A DNA stretch of 49,866 bases from Armatimonadetes bacterium 55-13 (GCA_001898035.1 MKRX01000027.1:137147-187012), one strand, 5' to 3'; counted from the stretch's first letter, positions 33,251 through 42,243 are shown. The notes: generated from the letters alone by a model not told the origin. A program made the numbers and translations.

Positions 33251-34297
33251 GAGCCGAATTCATCGTTGAAAAAGAAAGGGAGAGCAACACTTGCCGAAGT
33301 TGCAAGACGCGCAGGGGTCTCGCCGACGACAGCCTCTCTGGTCTTGCGCGGAAAGACTCAGGAACTCCGGATTTCTGAAGAAACAGATTTGCGGGTGCGG
33401 CAAGCGGCAAGAGAGTTTGACTATTCACCAAATTTGCTGGTCCACTCGCTGCAGCAGGGAAAGACGGGCGTCATTTCTTTCTTCAACGCCTTTCGCCATC
33501 GGAGTTCCGACGACCTATATATGGATCGTCTCTCCACGGCCATTGAGCATGCCGCGGGAAGATTGGGCTGCGATGTACTGATTCACTGCGACTTCTCCAA
33601 ATCGCCAGAGGATCTTTACCGTTTTATCAATGGCGGTCGCGCCGATGGATTGCTTTTCTTTGCTCCGCGGGCCGATGATCCATTGCTTCCCTGGTTACGC
33701 AAATCCAACTTGCCGGTCGTGATTATTGGCGCCCAGGACCCAGAGGGCGTCTTGCCGTCCGTTCAGGATGACGTCGTCTCGGGGCTCAAGTCGGTGGCAG
33801 ATAACCTCGTCGCGCTTGGACATCGCAGAGTGGCCATTGTCGTTGAGAGAGGGCCAGATTTTCTCGACTCTGACCTTCGCGCCAGCATTCTGAGAGAATT
33901 CCTCAAAGAAAGAGGGGTCAATGTCCCTAATGACCAAGTGTTCAACCGAGAGGGGCCGGCGGACGCTGTTCTGAATGAGATTTTGGGGCAAACCCATCCA
34001 CCCACGGCTGTCTTCTGTTGGAGAGATTGCTTGGCCTACGCTCTGCTAGAGGCATGCGAGAGGAAGGGTGTACGAGTTCCCGAACAGCTCTCAGTAGTGG
34101 GATATGACGGCCTTCATTGGCCCGCCGCCACTCGGCACATAGCCTCTTCCGTTCAAATCGACCTGAAAGTATTGGCGGAGCAGGCAGTTGCCCTACTCGA
34201 TTCCTACATAAGCGCAACGGTGGAGGAGACCAAGCAAGTCTTGATCCCCGTGAGTTTTCATCCTGGGACCACGATTGGTCCCGCGTCCGAAGAATGA
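33245..34297 (+). CDS. LacI-family transcriptional regulator 2
   Basis: 350 residues. [27 protein letters not shown], hinge region [15 protein letters not shown], then a sensor domain ([80 protein letters not shown]). Begins with TTG at 33245, with GGGAG a little upstream. It differs clearly from LacI 1, so the two respond to different ligands. It heads LacI 2 - pseudopilin 5 - small membrane protein, the mirror image of the leftward unit. Confidence 0.92.
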   Translation: MSEPNSSLKKKGRATLAEVARRAGVSPTTASLVLRGKTQELRISEETDLRVRQAAREFDYSPNLLVHSLQQGKTGVISFFNAFRHRSSDDLYMDRLSTAIEHAAGRLGCDVLIHCDFSKSPEDLYRFINGGRADGLLFFAPRADDPLLPWLRKSNLPVVIIGAQDPEGVLPSVQDDVVSGLKSVADNLVALGHRRVAIVVERGPDFLDSDLRASILREFLKERGVNVPNDQVFNREGPADAVLNEILGQTHPPTAVFCWRDCLAYALLEACERKGVRVPEQLSVVGYDGLHWPAATRHIASSVQIDLKVLAEQAVALLDSYISATVEETKQVLIPVSFHPGTTIGPASEE

Positions 34298-34313
34298 ACT
34301 TCTGGAGTACACG

Positions 34314-35123
34314 ATGCAGTACAAATCCCAATCATCTCGACCGTCAGGTTTCACCCTGATCGAGCTTCTTGTTGTTATCGCCATCATCGCCATCTTGGCG
34401 GCGATCCTCTTCCCGGTATTTGCGCAGGCCAAACTGGCCGCGAAGAAGTCGGCCGACTTGTCCAACGTGAAGCAGCTCAACCTCGCACAGACTATGTACG
34501 GGGGAGACTACGACGACACGTACGCCTTTTGCTGGGGCTTCGGCAATGGAACGAGTTCGCCGGGACAGTGGCAGCCCTTCGCTTACGTCATCAGTCCCTA
34601 TATCAAGAATAACGATCTCTGGAAATCGCCCGTAGACAATTGGAGCCGAGGGGCCACCGAGCCATCAGGGCAAGAGTATTGCGACAGCACAAAATCAGCT
34701 CATCCCAGAACCTATGCAATGAACTATACATGGCCGGCCAGCGGATGGGGATGGAGCGCATCGGACCAACAAGAGCAGATGTCTCCGACTGCGTCTAACG
34801 GCGGAGCCTCTCAAACAAATGTTCCCAGTCCAGCCACCACGATCTTAATGGCCCCGCGCCCGAACTGGTATTCGCAAGTCTGCGTAGGTTGGGCGACAGA
34901 CGTGTTCTTCAACTATGACGAGTTCAATATGGTGGGCGGTGGAGCAAAGATGTTTACGAACGGCGCTAACTATGCGTTCTGCGACGGACACGCCAAGTTC
35001 ATGCAGAAAGGACAGACGCTAAAGGCTCAAGGAAGTCAGGTGGGTTCGACGGCACCAGCAAATTGGCCAAGCGATCCAGTGAACTGGCCCTGGCCAGTTG
35101 GAATGTGGGACAAGCGTCAATGA
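34314..35123 (+). CDS. Type IV prepilin-like (pseudopilin) protein 5
   Basis: 269 residues. Leader [17 protein letters not shown] (Gly12/Phe13: the only copy here with the canonical Gly), hydrophobic helix and FPVFAQAK, then GGDYDD. C-terminal [14 protein letters not shown] carries the DGH signature. The ATG at 34314 has CTGGAG 8 bases before it and lies 16 bases after the LacI 2 stop. Expected to be processed by a prepilin peptidase encoded elsewhere. Confidence 0.9.
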   Translation: MQYKSQSSRPSGFTLIELLVVIAIIAILAAILFPVFAQAKLAAKKSADLSNVKQLNLAQTMYGGDYDDTYAFCWGFGNGTSSPGQWQPFAYVISPYIKNNDLWKSPVDNWSRGATEPSGQEYCDSTKSAHPRTYAMNYTWPASGWGWSASDQQEQMSPTASNGGASQTNVPSPATTILMAPRPNWYSQVCVGWATDVFFNYDEFNMVGGGAKMFTNGANYAFCDGHAKFMQKGQTLKAQGSQVGSTAPANWPSDPVNWPWPVGMWDKRQ

Positions 35124-35347
35124 AGTCCGAACTAAAGCCTCCGGTCTTGGTCGCAGCTATCGTCGCGTTAGTGGTAGTGCTGGGATTCGTGATCTTCAAG
35201 TTCGCCGGATCCTCAGGAGACCTCGATCAAGGGCAAGTCAAATACACCCCTGGAGTGCCACCTTGGATGGATAAGGAGGCAAGCGCAAGCGCGAAAGGCG
35301 CCAGCCAACCTCCTAGCATGGCGCCCAAGATTGGCGGAAATAACTAA
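35120..35347 (+). CDS. Small single-helix membrane protein, partner of pseudopilin 5
   Basis: 75 residues: MKSELKPP, one transmembrane helix ([20 protein letters not shown]), then [12 protein letters not shown] and a Ser/Pro-rich tail. The PG-x-PxWM segment resembles PDGAVPSYM in the partner of pseudopilin 4, so the two belong together. The ATG overlaps the pseudopilin stop by 4 bases. Function unknown. Confidence 0.8.
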   Translation: MKSELKPPVLVAAIVALVVVLGFVIFKFAGSSGDLDQGQVKYTPGVPPWMDKEASASAKGASQPPSMAPKIGGNN

Positions 35348-35349
35348 AG

Positions 35350-35384
35350 TTTAGGGGGATCGGTGCTTGGACCGATCCCCTAAA
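35350..35384. terminator. Bidirectional terminator between convergent genes
   Basis: TTTAGGGG/CCCCTAAA and ATCGGT/ACCGAT form a stem with one bulged G and a 6-base loop. It overlaps the stop codon of the peptidase gene on the other strand. Confidence 0.8.
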
Positions 35385-37074
35385 CCTCTACCGTCGTGCG
35401 AACGACTCCAGCCCGCTCGTGCCGAAGTGTGATCTGGTACTTGCCAGATTTGCAGACAACCCATTCGATGACGGTTCGGTTTTCATTCCCCAACGATCCC
35501 CAAGACATCGATGCGGAGTCTCCAAGGTGGCTCCAACCTTCTAGTTGTCCGGCATCTTGACGCAATCCCCCGGCAGCCAGCCAGTCTGGCTCGTGTCTGC
35601 CCGCCGATTCTGTAGACTCTCCCTGCCTGGCGATTTCAGCCACTATTCCACGGCAGAGTTTCCGCTGTAATCCGATTTTTGAAACGTATGTGGGCAACCA
35701 GCCTACGTTCTCCACCATCAAGCGAACCCGATGAGCGCCGTTGCCGGTCTGCTCAATCCTCGTTTCTTTGATCACGATTCTTGGTGCAAGGTTTGCCTGC
35801 CAAACCACCCAGTCGCTCAGAGGAGCCACCTCACTTTCAAGATACTGAGGCGGAGGATTCCTGAAGGCGTATTCTCGGTGCCAGCCTCCCATTTCAATTG
35901 GACCGAGTTGAGGGTGTTCGTATGGATACCAGTCGATGTAGCCCTCGCCGTTCAACTTTTCGTCGCTCCAGATCAGCATCTTCAAGTCATCTTCGTGGGG
36001 ATGTTCTCGGAACCAGTCGATGTATTTATAGTTTGTGATTCCGGCCTGTCGTTGGGGAGCCCAAATCTCGGTTGTCCAGGCAAAGACGCCTCGGTGTTCG
36101 TACATCCAGTCGTCGAAAACGCCGGTTATTACTTCCTTCGGGTGATATCGGAATTCGTGATAATTTGAGATGGCGGGATAGCCAGTCATCTCGAATCCTT
36201 TGTCGCCAATAGCCTTATAAGCCCACAGATCTTCAGCCGGGATATCGTCATCGGGCATTCGACTTGGTGGGCGCAGATGTACGCCGCTGAAGGTATGAAA
36301 ACAGACGGCGCCGCAAATATTCGGGCGCTGGCAAATGGCGCTTACGGCCGCATGGATTTCCGGCTCGCTGGTAGGGAAGGGACCCGAACCGGGTTGTTCA
36401 TACTCCAGCCGCCAAGCGGAAGGAAAATTTCGGTTGAAATCCAGACCTTCTTTCACACCACGGTTACGGAGCGTCATTCCATCCCAGTTGTGGAACTCGC
36501 CCTCCGGGAGAAGCCGATAGCAATCCTTGCCTCCGACCTCGCCCGGGCGTCGCTTCCGCAAAAGACGAGGTTCTAGCTCGGAAACGGTCCAGGGTCCGTT
36601 CTCATCTGGAATCCGCATCCAAAGAATCCTGCCATCACCATCGATGTCCTTTCGTTCAATACCGTAGAGGTCTTCATCGTCAAATGGATATGGACGAGTG
36701 CCCGATCTGACGATACGAGGTGGATCCTCCATCGCCCATTCGGCTCCATCTGGATTCAGCCGCGGAACAATGTAAAACGTGTGGGTCTTGAGCAACTCGA
36801 TCTGCTCTGTGACCAATTTGTTGAGCAAATATAGGGCAGCGGTGCTTGCGCTGAGTTCACTTGCATGAATGTTGCCATCAACCCAAAAGGCGGGCTTTTC
36901 AAGCGCCGGTCCCGTCAATTTGTCGGTGACGGTCACAAGCCATATGTCGCGTCCTTCGTGAGACTTTCCGATCGATTGGAGATCGACGAATTCGGCATAT
37001 TCTTGCGCGAATGCCTCTAGAAGACCGGTAAGGTCAGCGTATCGGTAATAGCGATCAAAAGCCATCGTTGGCAT
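35380..37074 (-). CDS. M14-family zinc carboxypeptidase
   Basis: 564 residues, without signal peptide. The catalytic domain (about 1-400) has GNIHASE (first zinc His and Glu), RLNPDG, the long LDFNRNFPSAW substrate region, CFHTFSGVHLRPP (third zinc ligand His) and the catalytic Glu in TTEIWAPQ. The C-terminal 150 residues are beta-rich (IVIKETRIEQTGNGAHRVRLMVENVGWLP), like the domains that follow M14 cores. It removes C-terminal residues from peptides. TAATCT ends 6 bases before the ATG; an internal ATG at 37065 is also possible. Confidence 0.92.
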   Translation of the reverse strand: MPTMAFDRYYRYADLTGLLEAFAQEYAEFVDLQSIGKSHEGRDIWLVTVTDKLTGPALEKPAFWVDGNIHASELSASTAALYLLNKLVTEQIELLKTHTFYIVPRLNPDGAEWAMEDPPRIVRSGTRPYPFDDEDLYGIERKDIDGDGRILWMRIPDENGPWTVSELEPRLLRKRRPGEVGGKDCYRLLPEGEFHNWDGMTLRNRGVKEGLDFNRNFPSAWRLEYEQPGSGPFPTSEPEIHAAVSAICQRPNICGAVCFHTFSGVHLRPPSRMPDDDIPAEDLWAYKAIGDKGFEMTGYPAISNYHEFRYHPKEVITGVFDDWMYEHRGVFAWTTEIWAPQRQAGITNYKYIDWFREHPHEDDLKMLIWSDEKLNGEGYIDWYPYEHPQLGPIEMGGWHREYAFRNPPPQYLESEVAPLSDWVVWQANLAPRIVIKETRIEQTGNGAHRVRLMVENVGWLPTYVSKIGLQRKLCRGIVAEIARQGESTESAGRHEPDWLAAGGLRQDAGQLEGWSHLGDSASMSWGSLGNENRTVIEWVVCKSGKYQITLRHERAGVVRTTVEV

Positions 37075-37080
37075 TTCCGC

Positions 37081-37086
37081 AGATTA
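37081..37086 (-). promoter_or_regulatory. -10 hexamer TAATCT of the M14 peptidase gene
   Basis: 6 bases before the ATG on the reverse strand; no ribosome site. Confidence 0.45.
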
Positions 37087-37173
37087 CCGCCCAATAATCC
37101 GTGAACAGATCATGGGCCGCCAGACAGGTTGCCAGGCTTATTGGCCCCGGCTCACGTCATAATCTGATTCGAA

Positions 37174-37644
37174 ATGCAGGAGCGACCAAGCTGGGATGCT
37201 TACTTTATGCAGATAGCGCATCTGGTTAAGACGCGCGCGACCTGTCCACGGAGGTCCGTTGGAGCGGTGATTGTGAAGGATAAGCACATGTTGGCATCTG
37301 GCTATAACGGCGCGCCAAGCGGAATCCAGCATTGCCCAGAACTGGGCCCAACACATGAGTGGCCGGTAGGATGTCTACGTGCGGGACACTGCATTCGGGC
37401 ACTGCATGCCGAGCAAAATGCGTTGTTACAAGCAGCGAAGATTGGAATCCCTTGCGAGGGCGCGACCATCTATGTGACATGCCAGCCGTGCAATAACTGC
37501 GCGAAGATGATCATCAACGCCGGAATCGTCAAGGTCATCTATGAGGGAGATTATCCGGACGACTTCAGCCTGGAATTGTTTAGAGAATCAAAGATGGAAG
37601 TCTTTCGGTACCGCGAGGGCGTCTTAGAAAAAGTAGATCTGTAA
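37174..37644 (+). CDS. Deoxycytidylate (dCMP) deaminase, ComEB type
   Basis: 156 residues. Zinc-dependent deaminase making dUMP for dTTP synthesis. Zinc site: HAEQNALLQ (His and catalytic Glu) and CQPCNNCAK (two Cys). The N-terminal WDAYFMQIAHLVKTRATCPRRSVGAVIV and GYNGAPSGIQHC are characteristic of the dCMP subgroup. Its stop abuts the ATG of wecA, so it heads an envelope-gene transcript despite its nucleotide role. CATAAT 10 bases before the ATG is a -10 candidate. Confidence 0.95.
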   Translation: MQERPSWDAYFMQIAHLVKTRATCPRRSVGAVIVKDKHMLASGYNGAPSGIQHCPELGPTHEWPVGCLRAGHCIRALHAEQNALLQAAKIGIPCEGATIYVTCQPCNNCAKMIINAGIVKVIYEGDYPDDFSLELFRESKMEVFRYREGVLEKVDL

Positions 37645-38688
37645 ATGTTCGACCCCTTGCTCGCAGTCGCCCAAAATACGCCCAAAGTTTGGGGGGGATT
37701 TCGCTATCCCCTGCTAACCGGAATCATCGCCCTCGCGGTGACCTGGTTCTTGACGCCTTTGGTTCGCAACCTTGCGTTTAAGTACGGGGCGGTTGACGAC
37801 CCCAAGCGCGATGATCGCCGAATTCACAAGGAACCTCTTCCGCGCTGGGGCGGAATTGCCATCTACCTTGGAATTGCGATCGCGGTGCTTGCGGTGCTGC
37901 CGTTTGCCTATCCGAATTCGGTGGCCTACCCGCTCTATCTTGTCGGCATTATCGGCGTGGGAGCGTTTTTGGTGATCGCGGGAGCATTGGATGATCTTTA
38001 CCAGTATTCGGCGAAGATTCAACTTTTGATCCTTTTGGGAGCGGGCGTCCTGATTCAGTTCATCGCCGGGTCGATTGGTCAAGTCCAGATCAAGAGCATC
38101 GGGGTTCCCTTTGCGATCCAGCCAGAATACATGGTTTTTGCCCCGGGGCTGGCGATCGCTTTGACCGCCATCTACATTTTTGTGGTTACCAAAACCATGG
38201 ACACGATCGACGGGGTCGACGGCCTAGCTTCTGGCATCGCTGCCATTTCGGCGGGGACGCTGATGATCATTGCCGTTTACGAGGGCCAACCGCGAGTTGC
38301 AATTGTGGCCGCAGCCGTTGGTGGAGCCGCCATTGGTTTTCTTCGGCACAACTATAATCCGGCAAAGATCATCATGGGCACGGGAGGCGCCTATATTTTG
38401 GGATTCACCCTCGCCTGCCTGAGCATTGTTGGCGCACTCAAAACCGCTGCGGCGCTGTCGCTTATCATCCCGATTTTCGTGTTCGGAGTTCCTATTTTTG
38501 ATGCCATTCAGGTGGTGATTCGCCGAAAGATGAGCGGTGTTCCGATTACTCAAGCGGATAAGCGCCATCTTCACCATCAACTCCTCAAACGGGGCCTAAC
38601 TCAGCGTCAAACGGTTCTGGTACTGTATCTCGCGGCTGCCGCGCTCTGCGGCGTCCTGATCTTCATTGTCCTGCGAAAATATGCTTAA
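37645..38688 (+). CDS. wecA: Undecaprenyl-phosphate GlcNAc-1-phosphate transferase (WecA/TagO family)
   Basis: 347 residues with about ten transmembrane helices. Cytoplasmic loops carry the Asp motifs of the MraY/WecA superfamily: VDDPKRDDRRIHKEP, GALDDL, NTMDTIDGVDGLASG and the HLHHQLLKRG segment. It loads GlcNAc-phosphate onto undecaprenyl phosphate, starting a surface polymer. It begins immediately after the dCMP deaminase stop, and wecB overlaps its end. Confidence 0.93.
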   Translation: MFDPLLAVAQNTPKVWGGFRYPLLTGIIALAVTWFLTPLVRNLAFKYGAVDDPKRDDRRIHKEPLPRWGGIAIYLGIAIAVLAVLPFAYPNSVAYPLYLVGIIGVGAFLVIAGALDDLYQYSAKIQLLILLGAGVLIQFIAGSIGQVQIKSIGVPFAIQPEYMVFAPGLAIALTAIYIFVVTKTMDTIDGVDGLASGIAAISAGTLMIIAVYEGQPRVAIVAAAVGGAAIGFLRHNYNPAKIIMGTGGAYILGFTLACLSIVGALKTAAALSLIIPIFVFGVPIFDAIQVVIRRKMSGVPITQADKRHLHHQLLKRGLTQRQTVLVLYLAAAALCGVLIFIVLRKYA

Positions 38689-39814
38689 GCCCCGCCTGCT
38701 GTGCGTCGTCGGAACCCGTCCCGAGGCGATCAAGGTGTCTCCCGTTGTACTGGAGCTCCGTCGGTACTCCGACGTGATTGAAACGATCTTAGTTTCTACC
38801 GGCCAACATCGAGAAATGTTGGCCCAGGCCCTGGGAGCATTTGGCTTGCAACCGGACGAGGACCTGGACATCATGCAACACGGTCAAACGCTTTCCCAGG
38901 TGACTTCCAGAGCCTTAGAGGGGCTCGACGCATTGATCGAGCGTCTCAAGCCTTCAATGATCCTAGCTCAGGGCGATACGACTACGACGTTCGTGGCCGC
39001 GCTGAACAGTTTTTATCGCCGCACCCCGTTTGGTCATATCGAGGCAGGACTGCGGACAGATACCATCGACAATCCCTTTCCAGAAGAGTTCAATCGTCGT
39101 GCCGCTGGACTGGTTGCTGACCTGCACTTTCCGCCGACTCAGTGGGCCGCGGAGAATTTGATTAAAGAAGGCAAGGACACGGCGAAAATATTCGTTACGG
39201 GCAATACCGGCATTGACGCCGTTTTGGCAACGGGACATAAAGAAGGGGGCGAATGGTATCCCGAGCATGAGGGCCGGATCGTCCTTCTGACAACTCATCG
39301 GCGAGAGAATTGGGGAGAACCCCAACAACGCATCGCCCGTGCCGCGCTCAAGTTAGTTGATGAATTTTCTGACATCCTGCTTGTCGTGCCGATGCACAAG
39401 AACCCGCAAGTTCGAGAACTGCTCACCTCGATTTTGGGCAGCCATGAACGGATCAAATTGATCGAGCCGCCAGACTATGCCGAGTTTGTTCCATTAATGA
39501 AACGAAGCACTCTTATCTTGTCGGATTCAGGGGGCGTCCAAGAAGAGGCGCCGGCATTTGGCATTCCCGTCTTGGTTTTGCGTGACACTACCGAGCGACC
39601 AGAAGGTGTAAAGGCGGGTACCGCAAAGTTGGTTGGAACCGACGAGGAACGAATATACGACGAAGGTCGCAAGTTGTTGTCGAGCCAAGTGGCCTACGAT
39701 AAGATGGCCCACGCAGTAAGCCCATATGGCGATGGCGCTGCTTCCGCTCGAATTCGCTACGTGGTGCTGAATTTCCTCGGCATCGATTCTCCCCAGGTGA
39801 AGATGTGGGAATAG
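38681..39814 (+). CDS. wecB: UDP-N-acetylglucosamine 2-epimerase (non-hydrolysing, WecB)
   Basis: 377 residues. CVVGTRPEAIKVSPVVLEL, TGQHREML, QGDTTTTF, HIEAGLRT, PFPEEFNRR, TTHRRENWG and SDSGGVQEEAPAFG form the two Rossmann domains of the family. It converts UDP-GlcNAc to UDP-ManNAc, used in surface polysaccharide. The ATG at 38681 overlaps the wecA end by 8 bases. Confidence 0.96.
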   Translation: MLKPRLLCVVGTRPEAIKVSPVVLELRRYSDVIETILVSTGQHREMLAQALGAFGLQPDEDLDIMQHGQTLSQVTSRALEGLDALIERLKPSMILAQGDTTTTFVAALNSFYRRTPFGHIEAGLRTDTIDNPFPEEFNRRAAGLVADLHFPPTQWAAENLIKEGKDTAKIFVTGNTGIDAVLATGHKEGGEWYPEHEGRIVLLTTHRRENWGEPQQRIARAALKLVDEFSDILLVVPMHKNPQVRELLTSILGSHERIKLIEPPDYAEFVPLMKRSTLILSDSGGVQEEAPAFGIPVLVLRDTTERPEGVKAGTAKLVGTDEERIYDEGRKLLSSQVAYDKMAHAVSPYGDGAASARIRYVVLNFLGIDSPQVKMWE

Positions 39815-40677
39815 TTCAAGCAATCGTTTATGGATTGGTTCAAGGGTTGACCGAGTTTCTGCCCATTTCGTCGAACGCGCATATTCGAATCGTTCCTTCT
39901 CTATTGGGATGGCAAGATCCAGGGGCTGCCTTTACGGCGGTTATTCAGTTGGGTACGGTCGCCGCGGTCCTGATCTATTTCGCGAAGGACCTGGGAGCCG
40001 CGATCAAGGGTTGGGCGGCGTCCATTGCGGGTGAGGGAAAAGGAACGCCGGAGGCTCGGATGGGCTGGGCTGTTTTTTGGGGCACCCTTCCGATCATCCT
40101 CATCGGCCTAGCGCTCCACAATAAGATCGAGACAACATTCCGGTCCCTCTACTTCATTGCCTTCGCACTCATTGGAATGGGTGTCGTCATGCTTTTGGCA
40201 GAGAAGCTTGGAAAGCAAACTCGCAAGACGAAAGACGTCACGGTTGCCGACGGCGTTAAGGTAGGTCTATGGCAGGTGCTGGCGTTCATCCCCGGCATGA
40301 GTCGAAGCGGCAGTACTATCTCGGGGGCGCTGTTCGGTGGATTTGACCGTGGATCGGCCGCCCGCTTCTCCTTTCTTCTCTCTGTTCCAGCGGTGACGGC
40401 TGCCGGTCTCTACGAAGCGTTTAAAGAGCGTCACAACTTTGCCGGAGACCTTTTGGTACCCACTTTGGTGGCAACCGTCGTTTCATTTGCGGTGGGCTAT
40501 GCCAGCATCGCCTTCCTCATGAAGTTTCTTCAAAAGCGAGGCATCGTTCCATTTGTCGCCTATCGGGTTTTGTTAGGCGTGGTTCTCTTGGTTCTCTTAA
40601 GCCAAGGCGTGCTTCAACCGTTGTCTGGAGTAACTTCGGAATCGAGCAAACCCTCGGCGGAAGGGACTGCTCCCTGA
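39805..40677 (+). CDS. uppP: Undecaprenyl-diphosphatase (UppP/BacA)
   Basis: 290 residues, about eight membrane helices. It recycles undecaprenyl diphosphate to the monophosphate used by WecA and MraY. The two active-site motifs are present: QGLTEFLPISSNAH (usually SSSGH, here SSNAH) and PGMSRSGSTI. GTG start at 39805 overlaps the wecB stop by 10 bases. A hydrophilic C-terminal tail (SESSKPSAEG) is extra. Confidence 0.95.
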   Translation: MGIVQAIVYGLVQGLTEFLPISSNAHIRIVPSLLGWQDPGAAFTAVIQLGTVAAVLIYFAKDLGAAIKGWAASIAGEGKGTPEARMGWAVFWGTLPIILIGLALHNKIETTFRSLYFIAFALIGMGVVMLLAEKLGKQTRKTKDVTVADGVKVGLWQVLAFIPGMSRSGSTISGALFGGFDRGSAARFSFLLSVPAVTAAGLYEAFKERHNFAGDLLVPTLVATVVSFAVGYASIAFLMKFLQKRGIVPFVAYRVLLGVVLLVLLSQGVLQPLSGVTSESSKPSAEGTAP

Positions 40678-41282
40678 TGTTCTGGAAGAAAGGCGGACCG
40701 GAACTAGCTCCTGAATGGATACTCGTTGGTTTGGGAAATCCAGGGGGAGAGTACAAGGGCACAAGGCATAACGTTGGCTTTGAAGTCATCGATCGTCTTA
40801 GTGAATCGCACCGCATCAAATTGGGCAAAGCTAAGCATCGTGCCATTACTGGCCTCGGCAAAATCCATGATTCAGTCGCCCTGCTTGTGAAACCTCTGAC
40901 TTACATGAATTTGAGCGGCCAATCTGTTGCTCCCTTGGTCAAGGAATATCAACTCAAGCCGGAGAATGTCTTTGTGATTGCCGATGATCTAGACCTGCCG
41001 GTAGGCAAATTGCGAATCAAGCTTGGGGGCAGCGCTGGAGGGCACAATGGTCACAAGTCCATCATCCAGCACCTCAAGACGCAAGACTATCCTCGGCTCA
41101 AGATTGGCATTGGCAAAGTGAATAAGGAAGCGACAATCGATCATGTGTTGGGCTCGTTCGACCGTGATGAAAAGGATCTCATCGATTCTGCCATCCGTGC
41201 GAGCGTTCATGCGTGCGAGGAACTAGTCGCTGGCGGCCTTCAAGCCGCGTTGCGAGTCGTCGAATCTCACAATCAACGCTAA
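40677..41282 (+). CDS. pth: Peptidyl-tRNA hydrolase (Pth)
   Basis: 201 residues. It frees tRNA from stalled peptidyl-tRNA. VGLGNPGGEYKGTRHNVGF contains the catalytic His, KPLTYMNLSG the conserved Asn, and DDLDLPVGKLRIKLGGSAGGHNGHKSI the Asp and substrate loop. The ATG shares one base with the uppP stop. It overlaps the end of the opposite-strand gene at 41279 by 4 bases. Confidence 0.97.
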   Translation: MFWKKGGPELAPEWILVGLGNPGGEYKGTRHNVGFEVIDRLSESHRIKLGKAKHRAITGLGKIHDSVALLVKPLTYMNLSGQSVAPLVKEYQLKPENVFVIADDLDLPVGKLRIKLGGSAGGHNGHKSIIQHLKTQDYPRLKIGIGKVNKEATIDHVLGSFDRDEKDLIDSAIRASVHACEELVAGGLQAALRVVESHNQR

Positions 41283-41650
41283 GACGCCAGAACCATCTCT
41301 CGGCGATTGGCAAAGGAATGTTGCCGACCGAGAAGGTGGATGGGACCGATGCAGTCGTTCCAAACCGAGCGTCCGCGTCCCATGTACGCGAAATAGACCA
41401 GGGCATTGTCTTTTGTGCGAGCCCACCGAGGCGTGCCCTTGCCGGAATAGAGAATCACATACATGCCTGAAGGAACTTGCTCGTCCTCCTTAAAGACATG
41501 GGAGTAAGTCATCATATCGCATTGCTCAAGGGCTTCTTCACTCATCACGACGTGGCCGCGCAATGTTTCGCGTAGCGTTCCCTGATTCTGAAAGAGTACA
41601 AACTCTAAATCTGGGCATTCATTCCTTTGAATCCCGACAATCCGGATCAA
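41279..41650 (-). CDS. Hypothetical protein, 123 residues
   Basis: No recognised family. It looks like a compact beta-rich cytoplasmic protein (VRIVGIQ-like start IRIVGIQRNECPDLEFVLFQNQG, LRGHVVMSEEALE, VPSGMYVILYSGKGTPRWARTKDNALVYFAYMGRGRSVW). TTG at 41650 has GGAGG 8 bases upstream, which decides the start. It runs convergent with pth. Confidence 0.72.
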   Translation of the reverse strand: MIRIVGIQRNECPDLEFVLFQNQGTLRETLRGHVVMSEEALEQCDMMTYSHVFKEDEQVPSGMYVILYSGKGTPRWARTKDNALVYFAYMGRGRSVWNDCIGPIHLLGRQHSFANRREMVLAS

Positions 41651-41738
41651 GACATCAACCTCCGACTTGTAACCAACAGACGGTTGGATTCCCCAAAAAG
41701 CCGTGACTCTTTACGAATTCCTAACGATCTGCGCATCA

Positions 41739-42197
41739 TTATTCCGCTTTGGATGTAACGGTCTGGGCGAGCAGGCGATTGGCCTTTCGCAATACCTCGA
41801 TGGCGATGGCGAGTTGATCTTTATCGATACCCGCCACGATGGCTCTGGAAATGGCGTCGACGGATTTAATAGATCCCGTGAGGGCTTTTCTCCCGTCGGG
41901 AGTGAGCTTTAGGTGCTTCACTCGATTGTCTTTTTCGCTGGGAATCTGGACCACAAACCTTTTTAGACCCTGGAGCGCCTCCGTGAGAGAGGGGGGCTTG
42001 ATTCCCAGTCTCCGAGCGATGTCCGCTTGAGTCGCATTGGGACCTGCCGCGTGGATAGTGCTTAGGAGATCGAACGTTCCTGCTTTGAGACCGTTGGCAT
42101 TCAGCGCAGGTTCCATAGCTGCCGCCAAGAGTTCGTTCATCAGCACGGCCTGCGAGGTCAGTGAGTCTGCCTGCAGTCCAACTTGTTCGGTAGCCAT
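41739..42197 (-). CDS. MarR-family transcriptional regulator
   Basis: 152 residues. Winged helix: FDLLSTIHAAGPNATQADIARRLGIKPPSLTEALQGLKRFVV, then the wing VQIPSEKDNRVKHLKLTPDGRKAL, flanked by dimerisation helices. MarR proteins usually repress a divergent neighbour and release it on binding an aromatic or oxidant; here the neighbour is a flavoprotein 59 bases away. ATG 42197 is preferred over the upstream extension because TATCCT ends 6 bases before it. Confidence 0.9.
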   Translation of the reverse strand: MATEQVGLQADSLTSQAVLMNELLAAAMEPALNANGLKAGTFDLLSTIHAAGPNATQADIARRLGIKPPSLTEALQGLKRFVVQIPSEKDNRVKHLKLTPDGRKALTGSIKSVDAISRAIVAGIDKDQLAIAIEVLRKANRLLAQTVTSKAE

Positions 42198-42203
42198 ATC
42201 ATT

Positions 42204-42209
42204 AGGATA
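42204..42209 (-). promoter_or_regulatory. -10 hexamer TATCCT of the MarR gene
   Basis: 6 bases before the ATG on the reverse strand, no ribosome site. Confidence 0.45.
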
Positions 42210-42243
42210 GCAAATGTTTTTTCTCAATGCCAAGTGATTTGTT

